Assembly: GCF_000620125.1 (NCBI RefSeq) | Contig: NZ_JHVL01000028.1 | Location: 1-47,025 of the forward strand | Origin: Clostridiisalibacter paucivorans DSM 22131 | GTDB lineage: Bacteria; Bacillota; Clostridia; Tissierellales; Clostridiisalibacteraceae | Length of the DNA: 47,025 bases | Direction: 5' to 3' | In this document: positions 27,293-33,725 of the stretch, in pieces | How the letters are laid out: each line of letters starts with the position of its first letter | Numbering within the stretch: the first letter of the stretch is position 1 | Made by a program: the position numbers and the translations under genes | Notes under the pieces: generated by a model | The model's database searches: none | What the model was told of the DNA's origin: nothing | The model's input: only the letters and a program-made list of their open reading frames with translations

Positions 27293-28657
27293 ATGAAAAA
27301 TATACTGCGGAACAATTTGGAAGAGCATTATGTATTATTTGCCAGTATAATAAAATGGTTAATTCTATCTGTATTTGTAGGATTTGTAGTTGGTGGAATT
27401 ACAGCATTATTTATTAAGTTAGTAAACATAAGTACTAGTTTTTTTTATGGGTTTAAATATTATTATCTATTCATACCTTTGGGATTATTTTTAAGTAGTC
27501 TTATAATTTTCAAATCATCACCAGAGGCGAAGGGACATGGTACAGAAAAGGCCATAAGTGCTATAAACAATGATAGTGGAAAGACAGGTATAATAGTAGT
27601 CCCAATAAAAGCATTGACCACGATTATAACATTAATTTTTGGTGGTTCTGTTGGATTGGAGGGTCCATCTACTCAAATTGGTGCAGGTATGGCTTCAAAA
27701 ATATCTGATATATTTAAATTGAAAGACGTAGATAGGAAGAGGTTGGCAATATGTGGAGTAGCTTCAGGGTTTGTGGGAGTATTTGGTTCTCCAGTGGGAG
27801 CAGCGGTATTTGCTTCAGAGGTATTATACATAGGTGCATTTAATTACATATCATTATTTTCATCTTTAATATCAGCATTTGTAAGTTTTTTTGTTGGTAG
27901 ATTTTTAGGGACAAAACCTTTAATTACTTATTTTGTGGACATGAAGGATTTTAGTAATAGTGTAATTATTATTAGAATGATATTGTTTGGATTAGCAATT
28001 GGCTTAATATCTATTATGTTTATAAAGTTTATAAATTTCGTAGAGAAGATGTTCAAAAGAATCAATATATATCCTCCATTTAAAGGGTTAATAGGCGGTT
28101 TTTTAATTATAGTCCTTATATTTATAACAGGAAATACAGACTATTTAGGAATAGGAGGAGATATAATAAATAAGTCTGTTATAGGAGGAAATGTACGGTC
28201 CACAGATTTCATATGGAAATCTATAGCTACGGCTCTTACCTTAGGTTCTGGTGGAAGTGGAGGTATTTTAACTCCTATGCTCTATGTGGGTTCAACCTTT
28301 GGAAGAGTATGGGCATCTATAGTTAGTGGAAGTCCTACTTTTTATGCAGCAGTAGGAATGGTTACTTTTATGGTTACTTGTTCAAACACACCTTTAGCAG
28401 GAATAATCATGTGTATGGAGCTTTTTGGTTCAGAAGTAGGAGTATATGCTTCTATAGTATGCGTAATAGCTTATGTAATTGTTGGTCACAAAAGTATTTA
28501 TCCAACACAGATATTAGTTAATAGTAAGACACCTTCACTGTTTATGGATATTAATTGTGAAGTTTCCCAGATAGAAAACAAAGTCAAAATTAACAATCCA
28601 ATCCTTGAGAAACCTTTTGATAAAAATAAGAAAAAATCTGAGGAAACAAAGGGTTGA
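27293..28657 (+). CDS. ClC-family chloride channel or Cl-/H+ exchanger
   Basis: 454 aa, about 10-11 membrane helices. Conserved ClC segments are GGSVGLEGPSTQIGAG (the gating Glu in GLEGP), GVASGFVGVFGSPVGAAVFASE and LGSGGSGGILTPMLYVGSTFG (the GxFxP-like anion-site loop). There is no C-terminal CBS pair, only a short charged tail. The first motif GSGxP is not obvious, so the exact mechanism (channel or exchanger) is open. It lacks its own closely spaced SD (see the leader entry). Confidence 0.9.
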   Translation: MKNILRNNLEEHYVLFASIIKWLILSVFVGFVVGGITALFIKLVNISTSFFYGFKYYYLFIPLGLFLSSLIIFKSSPEAKGHGTEKAISAINNDSGKTGIIVVPIKALTTIITLIFGGSVGLEGPSTQIGAGMASKISDIFKLKDVDRKRLAICGVASGFVGVFGSPVGAAVFASEVLYIGAFNYISLFSSLISAFVSFFVGRFLGTKPLITYFVDMKDFSNSVIIIRMILFGLAIGLISIMFIKFINFVEKMFKRINIYPPFKGLIGGFLIIVLIFITGNTDYLGIGGDIINKSVIGGNVRSTDFIWKSIATALTLGSGGSGGILTPMLYVGSTFGRVWASIVSGSPTFYAAVGMVTFMVTCSNTPLAGIIMCMELFGSEVGVYASIVCVIAYVIVGHKSIYPTQILVNSKTPSLFMDINCEVSQIENKVKINNPILEKPFDKNKKKSEETKG

Positions 28658-28692
28658 AATTTATTATTTAAGAAGATAATATATATATTTAG

Positions 28693-28720
28693 GCCAAAGA
28701 GCTGATTCTTTGGCTTTTTT
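28693..28720 (+). terminator. Terminator of the clc gene
   Basis: GCCAAAGA (28693-28700) and TCTTTGGC (28707-28714) form an 8-bp stem followed by seven Ts. Confidence 0.9.
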
Positions 28721-28787
28721 TGTTTAAATTATAGGATAAAGGAAAAACATATAATATGTAGAATAAATATAAAGGAGAATAAATAAT

Positions 28788-29675
28788 TTGGATAAAAATA
28801 ATAAACGAAGAAATTACATGGTCTTAGCTAATATTTTTTTGGAAAAGGGAGATATTCTAAAGGGTATAAGGGCTCTGGACAAATCTTTGGAATTTGTAGA
28901 ATCTAGAGATGATAAGATTAAACTGTTATTTAATATAGCATTATTAAAAGATCAAGAAGGCTTGAAGGAAGAAGCACTTTCTACATATGATAAAATAATT
29001 GGCTTAGATAAAAGTCAAGGTGGGGCATATTATGGCAAGGCCATAATATATGATGATTTAGGTGACAAAGAGAAGGCATTATCTTTTTATAAAAAGACTA
29101 TAGATGTAGACTGTTCATATGATAGGGCATATTTTTATATGGCCAATGTATATGATGAAATAGGAAAAAAGGATAAAGCTATTATGTATTATAAAAAAAC
29201 TATAGAGTTAGTTCCAGATGATTACATGGCGTTAAATAATTTAGGGGCTATATATGAGGAAATAAAAGAATATGAAAAGGCTCAAATGATGATAGAGAAT
29301 AGTATTAGGTCAAATCCTAATTATTATAAATCTCTTTTTAATATGGGCGTTATAAAAAAGAAGCAGGGCTTGATTAAAGAGGCTTTATACTACTATGATA
29401 AATCTATGATAGTAAAGGATGATTATCCCTATACTTATCTCAATAAGTCTGTAATCTATATTGAGAAGAAAGATTATAATAGGGCTATAGATATATTGAC
29501 TGAAGGAATTAGACATTGTCCCAATACAGGATTCCTTTATTATAATCGAGCATGTTGCTATGCTAAACTCCACAATAAATTTAAAGCCAGAGATGATCTA
29601 AATAAATCAATAAAATTATATCCAGAATTTAATGAAATATATAAGACAGATAATGATTTGAAAGATTTAATATAG
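28788..29675 (+). CDS. Tetratricopeptide repeat protein
   Basis: 295 aa made of about eight consecutive TPR units from residue 10 to the end (for example AYYGKAIIYDDLGDKEKALS, ALNNLGAIYEEIKEYEKA). No signal peptide or catalytic domain is present, so it is a cytoplasmic protein-protein interaction scaffold of unknown partner. The start is TTG 28788, with SD AAAGGAG about 10 nt upstream. Its last codons (KTDNDLKDLI-stop) and 3' flank are repeated at 31167 and 33172, marking it as the insertion point of the accessory cassettes that follow. Confidence 0.88.
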   Translation: MDKNNKRRNYMVLANIFLEKGDILKGIRALDKSLEFVESRDDKIKLLFNIALLKDQEGLKEEALSTYDKIIGLDKSQGGAYYGKAIIYDDLGDKEKALSFYKKTIDVDCSYDRAYFYMANVYDEIGKKDKAIMYYKKTIELVPDDYMALNNLGAIYEEIKEYEKAQMMIENSIRSNPNYYKSLFNMGVIKKKQGLIKEALYYYDKSMIVKDDYPYTYLNKSVIYIEKKDYNRAIDILTEGIRHCPNTGFLYYNRACCYAKLHNKFKARDDLNKSIKLYPEFNEIYKTDNDLKDLI

Positions 29676-29734
29676 TAAAATAAATATTTAGATTTGTCTT
29701 AAAATAATAAAAAAGATTAAATGTAAATAAAAGG

Positions 29735-29764
29735 TTGACAAGCCATATATATATATACTAATAT
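29735..29764 (+). promoter_or_regulatory. Cassette 1 promoter
   Basis: TTGACA (29735-29740), an 18-bp AT-alternating spacer and TAATAT (29759-29764). It is duplicated at 31261-31290. Confidence 0.6.
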
Positions 29765-29767
29765 TAA

Positions 29768-29779
29768 ACCATATATGGT
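29768..29779. promoter_or_regulatory. 12-bp palindromic operator-like site, copy 1
   Basis: ACCATATATGGT is a perfect palindrome at the expected transcription start of cassette 1, a usual repressor position. An identical copy lies at 31294-31305. Confidence 0.5.
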
Positions 29780-29825
29780 ATATATTTCAAATAACATATT
29801 TTAATTTACAAAGGAGGAATTAAAT

Positions 29826-30593
29826 ATGAAATTATTGAAGAGAATAATGAATATAATTTTGTTATTAGGAATAGTTTTTAGTGCAAATTTTATTTTTGCA
29901 AATGAAATAGAAAATAGGTGTTCCAGTATTCAAGATGTTCCTAATGATGTATGTGTTGTTATTCATTATAATGAATTAAAAGAAAATTTAATATTTCCAA
30001 ATGTTCCTGAAGAACAAATATATAAATTTTTAAGCAAACTATCTGATAAAATCATTTTAGAAAAAAATATAGAAAACCCTCAAAAAATTCTCAATAAAAT
30101 TTTAGATACAGAAGGAACAAAATTAATAAACGGAATAAATATTTCAGAAAGTCAGTTAGATGTTATAGAAAATAATTTATATGTTCAAATTTTTAGTAAT
30201 GAAAAACAATATCTTGAAAAAGAAATTATAAAATTAAAGCCTTTAGAAATCTATCAATATTCTCATGATATGCCCCCTTCAATGCTTTCAGATATGCAAG
30301 AAATTTCATACGTAGACAAATATCAAATAAAAACTAAACTATTAGAAATAAATCCACCTGTTTATAGAAGTACTTTGAAAGGTGCAAAAGATCATACTGC
30401 AAAAGATGCAAGATTTTACAGTAAATCAAATGGGGGAATAAGAACAGAACACGTATCTGGCAAAAAATTATCTGGAGTAATAGATTCTATTGATGATGAA
30501 TATTCAGCTAGCGTATGGTGGGTTGGTCCTGGTTATCCTGCATTTAAAATTCAGTGGGAAATAAGTTATAATAGAGGGATTGAAAGAAAATAG
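29826..30593 (+). CDS. Secreted protein of unknown function (cassette 1, long paralog)
   Basis: 255 aa. A signal peptide (MKLLKRIMNIILLLGIVFSA to about residue 25, cleavage after FIFA) directs export. Residues about 30-140 are homologous to the lipoprotein encoded next: SIQDVPNDVCVVIHYNELKE against SIDEVPEDVLVIIRYGDLFE, shared NPQ, QIS/ISESQ and KQY positions. The remaining 115 residues have no counterpart there and include KDARFYSKSNGGIRTEHVSG and ASVWWVGPGYPAFKIQW. Family not recognised. The gene is A-rich, with more AAA and AAT than neighbouring genes, which suggests transfer. SD AAGGAGG lies 8 nt before the ATG. It shares its promoter design with the next cassette. One possibility is a secreted effector with the lipoprotein as partner or immunity factor; this is speculation. 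Confidence 0.75.
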   Translation: MKLLKRIMNIILLLGIVFSANFIFANEIENRCSSIQDVPNDVCVVIHYNELKENLIFPNVPEEQIYKFLSKLSDKIILEKNIENPQKILNKILDTEGTKLINGINISESQLDVIENNLYVQIFSNEKQYLEKEIIKLKPLEIYQYSHDMPPSMLSDMQEISYVDKYQIKTKLLEINPPVYRSTLKGAKDHTAKDARFYSKSNGGIRTEHVSGKKLSGVIDSIDDEYSASVWWVGPGYPAFKIQWEISYNRGIERK

Positions 30594-30612
30594 AGATAAG
30601 GAAATACATGAC

Positions 30613-30656
30613 AATGCCGCAAAAGTGCATGATGGATTAAGTGCTTTTGTGGCATT
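30613..30656 (+). promoter_or_regulatory. Intergenic hairpin between the paired cassette genes
   Basis: AATGCCGCAAAAGTGCA (30613-30629) pairs with TGCTTTTGTGGCATT (30642-30656) with small bulges. There is no T run, so it may modulate expression of the lipoprotein gene or act as an RNA-processing site rather than end transcription. Confidence 0.45.
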
Positions 30657-30677
30657 AGCTAAAAGGGGAGAACTATT

Positions 30678-31166
30678 ATGACATCATGTAGAAAGATAAG
30701 TATATTATTGATTTTAATGTTAGTATTTACTATTTCATCATGCACAAAGGAAGAAAAATATGAGAGTATAGATGAGGTTCCTGAAGATGTTCTTGTTATT
30801 ATAAGGTATGGGGATCTTTTTGAGCAAACGATTTTTTCAAATTTGTCTAAAGATCAAGCTGCCAAACTTTTGAATGATATAACAACAGAAATGCTTTTAA
30901 TTAAAGACAAGAGTAAATATCAAGAAAATCCTCAAGGATTACTCAATTATGTTTTACAAGAAAAAAATACTTCAGTAGCTAAAGATATAAAAGAAATGCA
31001 AATATCTAATAAACAGATTGAAGCTATGAAAGAAAGGATAGATGTTTCTTTTACAGAAAATAAAAAACAATATACAAAGAATGGAGTTACAAATTTAGAT
31101 GTTTCTCCAGATGATTATCCACAAGATGTAAAAAAAGCACTTGAAAATGGTGAATATATAAAATAA
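30678..31166 (+). CDS. Lipoprotein paralogous to the preceding secreted protein
   Basis: 162 aa. A signal peptide ends in lipobox FTISSC (Cys about residue 22), so the product should be lipid-anchored outside the membrane. Its mature part aligns with residues about 30-140 of the upstream secreted protein (VPEDVLVIIRYGDLFEQTIF; IKEMQISNKQIEAM; ENKKQYTKNGV) but ends without that protein's C-terminal domain. SD AAAGGGGAG precedes ATG 30678. Same operon, separated by 84 nt and a hairpin. Family not recognised. Confidence 0.75.
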   Translation: MTSCRKISILLILMLVFTISSCTKEEKYESIDEVPEDVLVIIRYGDLFEQTIFSNLSKDQAAKLLNDITTEMLLIKDKSKYQENPQGLLNYVLQEKNTSVAKDIKEMQISNKQIEAMKERIDVSFTENKKQYTKNGVTNLDVSPDDYPQDVKKALENGEYIK

Positions 31167-31260
31167 ATAAGACAGCTAATGATTTGAAAGATTTGATATA
31201 GTAAAATAAACATTTAGATTTGTCTTAGAATAATAAAAAAGGTTAAATGTAAAAAAAAGG

Positions 31261-31290
31261 TTGACAAGTAATATATATATATACTAATAT
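31261..31290 (+). promoter_or_regulatory. Cassette 2 promoter
   Basis: TTGACA (31261-31266), an 18-bp spacer and TAATAT (31285-31290); duplicate of the cassette 1 promoter. Confidence 0.6.
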
Positions 31291-31293
31291 TAA

Positions 31294-31305
31294 ACCATAT
31301 ATGGT
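31294..31305. promoter_or_regulatory. 12-bp palindromic operator-like site, copy 2
   Basis: ACCATATATGGT, identical in sequence and in position relative to the promoter to 29768-29779. Confidence 0.5.
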
Positions 31306-31346
31306 ATATATTTCAAATAACAAACTTTAAAAAGGAGAGTTAAATT

Positions 31347-31967
31347 ATGAAAAACAATATAAAAATATTTACAAGTATCATGCTTATAATGATACTTATA
31401 AGTTGTATAAATGTTGAAAGTTTTGCTTATGAACAAGAAGAAGATGTGTATAGAGGAGAAGGATTACATTTTAAAGGTAATGATGATGATGGAATAAGTT
31501 TTATAAGAAGAATGAGATCTGTTGGTGATATAATATTTGAAGAAACTGATACATCAGGTGCAGGTTCAGGTATTGTTACTACTGAAAAAGCTATTAGTAC
31601 TGGAGAAAATTTAATAAAAAAAGAATTAGTAAAATATTTAACTGGGTCATGGGCATATGCTAATGAGTATGCATGGAAAGAAGATAATACTGCTACATGG
31701 ACATATGGTGGTGGGGCAGAATATAGTATTGCTGATAAAGTGAGACTAAGTTTAGGATTATCTCGTTCTGTTACTACTTCTTATGGAACTGAAATAAAAA
31801 TACCAGCGGAATCAGGAAAATTAAGCAAATTAGGGTTTGCAAGTGATTTTTTTGAACAAAATTATTATTATGAATTTAAGGTAAATGGTACCGTAGACAA
31901 ATCTTATAATGGATATACAAAGACACCAACTGAAGATAGCTATTTGTTTGTATATTATAAGAAATAA
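31347..31967 (+). CDS. Secreted beta-rich protein of unknown function (cassette 2)
   Basis: 206 aa with a signal peptide (hydrophobic core about residues 9-22, likely cleavage after ESFA). The mature part has alternating polar/hydrophobic stretches rich in Ser, Thr, Gly and Tyr: ATWTYGGGAEYSIADKVRLS, LGLSRSVTTSYGTEIKIPAE, DFFEQNYYYEFKVNG. Such amphipathic beta patterns with S/T-rich strands occur in small pore-forming toxins of the aerolysin/ETX-MTX2 type, but this is a resemblance of pattern only and no family is assigned. It uses the same leader and promoter as the unrelated gene at 29826. SD AAAGGAG precedes the ATG. Followed by its own strong terminator. Confidence 0.7.
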   Translation: MKNNIKIFTSIMLIMILISCINVESFAYEQEEDVYRGEGLHFKGNDDDGISFIRRMRSVGDIIFEETDTSGAGSGIVTTEKAISTGENLIKKELVKYLTGSWAYANEYAWKEDNTATWTYGGGAEYSIADKVRLSLGLSRSVTTSYGTEIKIPAESGKLSKLGFASDFFEQNYYYEFKVNGTVDKSYNGYTKTPTEDSYLFVYYKK

Positions 31968-31973
31968 AAGTAT

Positions 31974-32033
31974 AAAATTGAGGTTAGTTTATTAAAGTAA
32001 GTTATTATATAAAAACAAACTAACCTCAATTTT
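31974..32033 (+). terminator. Terminator after the cassette 2 secreted protein
   Basis: AAAATTGAGGTTAGTTT (31974-31990) and AAACTAACCTCAATTTT (32017-32033) form a perfect 17-bp stem with a 26-nt loop. Confidence 0.8.
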
Positions 32034-32077
32034 GATTTATTAGGTATAACTATAAAAAATGTAATAGTGGTGATAAA

Positions 32078-32848
32078 ATGAAGAAAAAGGTAATTTTGAG
32101 TATAATAGTTTTGATATTAATAATTGTATTGATAATAATTTCTACACCAAAGTATAAAGACATAGGCTTTTTTATAATGTTTGATAGTTATATAGCCAGT
32201 GGAATTGATGATACTTTGGAAATACCATTTACATATTATTATAAAACTAAATCTAAATTAAAAAATATAAAAGAAATTAAATTTGAAAATGAAGAAGCAT
32301 TAAAAATTGAGAGATTTGTTCTTGAAAATGCTGAAAGAAGTAATGAGTACAAACGGGATATTATTAGGTTGAATATTAGATTTCTTGAACAAGGAATTTT
32401 TAAAGAAGAATATATTAAAATAAATTTTGAAGATGGTAGCTCTATTAATTTCCCTATAGGAATTTATGTATTTGATATAGGGAGAAAAGAAGCAAAGAAT
32501 GCATTAATAAATACATATACTAGTATGGTAGCTGTAAGTAACCCTAACAGATTTATATATGATTATCAAATATTAGATCCGAAAGCATTTATTACAGAAA
32601 TTAAATATGGTGATTCTAAGTTTATTAAATCTGAAACTGGTTTAGAACCTAATGGGGAAATAGAGATAAATAGTGAAATACCAATACGTTACATCAAAAC
32701 AAAAATTACAGTAAAAAGAAATAATAAGGAATATATATATTATGGAAAAGGGTTTTATTCAGGAGCTATTAATATTAGTAAGGAAAACATAAAATATATA
32801 AAAGAACAATCAGAAATTTTATATAAATCAATAAATAGTGATAAATAA
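32078..32848 (+). CDS. Membrane-anchored extracellular protein of unknown function
   Basis: 256 aa, not recognised. A single N-terminal hydrophobic anchor (residues about 4-23) is followed by an extracytoplasmic, probably beta-rich domain with many Lys, Glu, Ile and Tyr. It has no cysteines and no lipobox. It lies after the terminator of the secreted-protein gene but inside the same repeat-bounded segment, so it travels with cassette 2. By position it could be a partner or protective factor for the secreted protein; there is no sequence proof. Very AT-rich, like the other cassette genes. Confidence 0.65.
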   Translation: MKKKVILSIIVLILIIVLIIISTPKYKDIGFFIMFDSYIASGIDDTLEIPFTYYYKTKSKLKNIKEIKFENEEALKIERFVLENAERSNEYKRDIIRLNIRFLEQGIFKEEYIKINFEDGSSINFPIGIYVFDIGRKEAKNALINTYTSMVAVSNPNRFIYDYQILDPKAFITEIKYGDSKFIKSETGLEPNGEIEINSEIPIRYIKTKITVKRNNKEYIYYGKGFYSGAINISKENIKYIKEQSEILYKSINSDK

Positions 32849-32856
32849 TATAATTG

Positions 32857-32875
32857 GTTTATCTTGTTGATAAAC
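32857..32875 (+). terminator. Hairpin after the membrane-anchored protein gene
   Basis: GTTTATC (32857-32863) and GATAAAC (32869-32875), 5-nt loop; no T tract follows. Weak terminator or processing site. Confidence 0.35.
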
Positions 32876-32947
32876 ATACAATTATGATAAAGATATAAAA
32901 TAAAGGAACATTTCTTAGAATTTGTGAAAATACATAATAAGTTAATA

Positions 32948-33060
32948 GTTAGTGGTAAGTAGTTTGGCGATGAAATCCATAGGATTTTTACCATGAACTA
33001 CTAGTTATTTTTTACAAGATCAGCCATTGCCTTTATACTTTTGATATTAGTTTATAATTA
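32948..33060. repeat. Copy B of a short dispersed intergenic repeat
   Basis: Related to 21170-21245 (shared blocks GTTAGTGG, AATCC-AGGATT and TTTATACTTTTG in order). It folds as nested hairpins, AGTAGTT (32958-32964) with AACTACT (32996-33002) around AAATCC-ata-GGATTT, followed by a run of Ts that could terminate transcription. The rest of 32876-33171 shows no gene. Confidence 0.4.
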
Positions 33061-33134
33061 GATATTGTACTTTATCAAATAAAAGCATTGCTTTTTAAAT
33101 TCACTTAGTATTTAATCCATATAGTTTCCTCATC

Positions 33135-33156
33135 TAGAAAAGATGGGGCTTTTCTA
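33135..33156 (+). terminator. Small terminator-like hairpin
   Basis: TAGAAAAG (33135-33142) and CTTTTCTA (33149-33156) with a 6-nt loop and a short AT-rich tail. Confidence 0.4.
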
Positions 33157-33171
33157 ATTTATATGTAAATA

Positions 33172-33249
33172 AAATATATAAGACAGATAATGATTTGAAA
33201 GATTTGATATAGTAAAATAAATATTTAGATTTGTCTTAAAATAATAAAA
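33172..33249 (+). repeat. Direct repeat copy 3 (TPR 3' end)
   Basis: 78 bp nearly identical to 29635-29712, including the TPR tail KTDNDLKDLI-stop. The match stops just before the riboswitch promoter, so this junction probably represents the original downstream side of the TPR gene before the 3.5-kb insertion. Confidence 0.9.
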
Positions 33250-33253
33250 CCCC

Positions 33254-33282
33254 TTGACGAATAAAGATTATAGGTCTATAAT
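33254..33282 (+). promoter_or_regulatory. Promoter of the c-di-AMP riboswitch transcript
   Basis: TTGACG (33254-33259), a 17-bp spacer and TATAAT (33277-33282). Confidence 0.8.
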
Positions 33283-33289
33283 ATAAAAA

Positions 33290-33457
33290 AATTGATAAAT
33301 CGCTTAATTTCTATCAGAAAGCGGGGGACCCGATTATTGGGGCGAATTTCTTAGAGAATAGGACAACTCTTTCAGTCCGAGCCCGTCAGCTAACCTCGTA
33401 AGCGTTGAGAGAGGAGTTCTAACATGTATTAAACCATGGTGCTCCCATGGTTTTTTT
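33290..33457 (+). promoter_or_regulatory. Cyclic di-AMP riboswitch (ydaO/yuaA type) with terminator
   Basis: The conserved blocks are present in order: AAATCGCTTAATTTC, AAAGCGGGGGACCC, TTGGGGCGAATTTC, AGGACAACTCTTTCAGTCCG, AGCCCGTCAGCTAACCTCGT and AAGCGTTGAGAGAGGAG. They match the ydaO/yuaA motif, which senses c-di-AMP and turns genes off by termination. The expression platform is AAACCATGG (33431-33439) against CCATGGTTT (33445-33453) with a T run. Family targets are wall hydrolases and K+/osmolyte transporters. Confidence 0.92.
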
Positions 33458-33499
33458 GTTTGAAGAAAAATCGTTATTTAGGTAATGGGGGGACTTGTT

Positions 33500-33646
33500 T
33501 TGGAGAGAAAAAAAACATACAAATTAACTAAAGACAAAGCTTTTTTTAGAGAAGAGATGGAATTCAAAAATATACTGCATGAATTGTATTGGAAATTTAC
33601 TATGAAAAAAAGGGGATTTAAGGTTGAAGAGATAAATAGAAATTAG
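33500..33646 (+). CDS. 48-residue basic protein downstream of the c-di-AMP riboswitch
   Basis: A short frame reading MERKKTYKLTKDKAFFREEM, then about 28 more residues with ILHELYWKFTMKKRGFKVEE, ending at TAG 33644-33646. It is very basic, probably helical, and has no signal or membrane segment. The start is TTG 33500, about 7 nt after SD-like GGGGGGA (33487-33493); an in-frame ATG at 33485 is an alternative with a poorer SD. Not recognised. Being the first frame after the riboswitch terminator, it should be induced when c-di-AMP is low. No terminator separates it from the chemotaxis receptor. Confidence 0.55.
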   Translation: MERKKTYKLTKDKAFFREEMEFKNILHELYWKFTMKKRGFKVEEINRN

Positions 33647-33725
33647 AAGGTTTTTAGCAGGATTATGTTGAATATATAGGGGTATATATAGTTAGTAGTG
33701 AAAAATATAAAAGGAGTTGAACCAA

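Larger units (their letters stand above)
29635..29796 (+). repeat. Direct repeat copy 1 (TPR 3' end plus cassette promoter)
   Basis: 29635-29712 encodes the end of the TPR gene and its 3' flank and is matched by 33172-33249, with one mismatch in the 72-bp core (29641-29712 against 33178-33249). 29641-29796 is matched without gaps by 31167-31322, with 8 mismatches in 156 bp. The longer repeat includes promoter TTGACA (29735-29740) and the palindrome at 29768-29779. Confidence 0.9.
31167..31322 (+). repeat. Direct repeat copy 2 (TPR 3' end plus cassette promoter)
   Basis: 156 bp, gap-free match to 29641-29796 (8 mismatches). It still spells the TPR tail KTANDLKDLI-stop although no TPR gene precedes it. 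It marks the border between cassette 1 and cassette 2. Confidence 0.9.

Noticed and set aside
29741-29757. AT-alternating tract as a microsatellite or origin
   Set aside because: It is the spacer of a duplicated promoter and too short to suggest an origin or a phase-variable tract.
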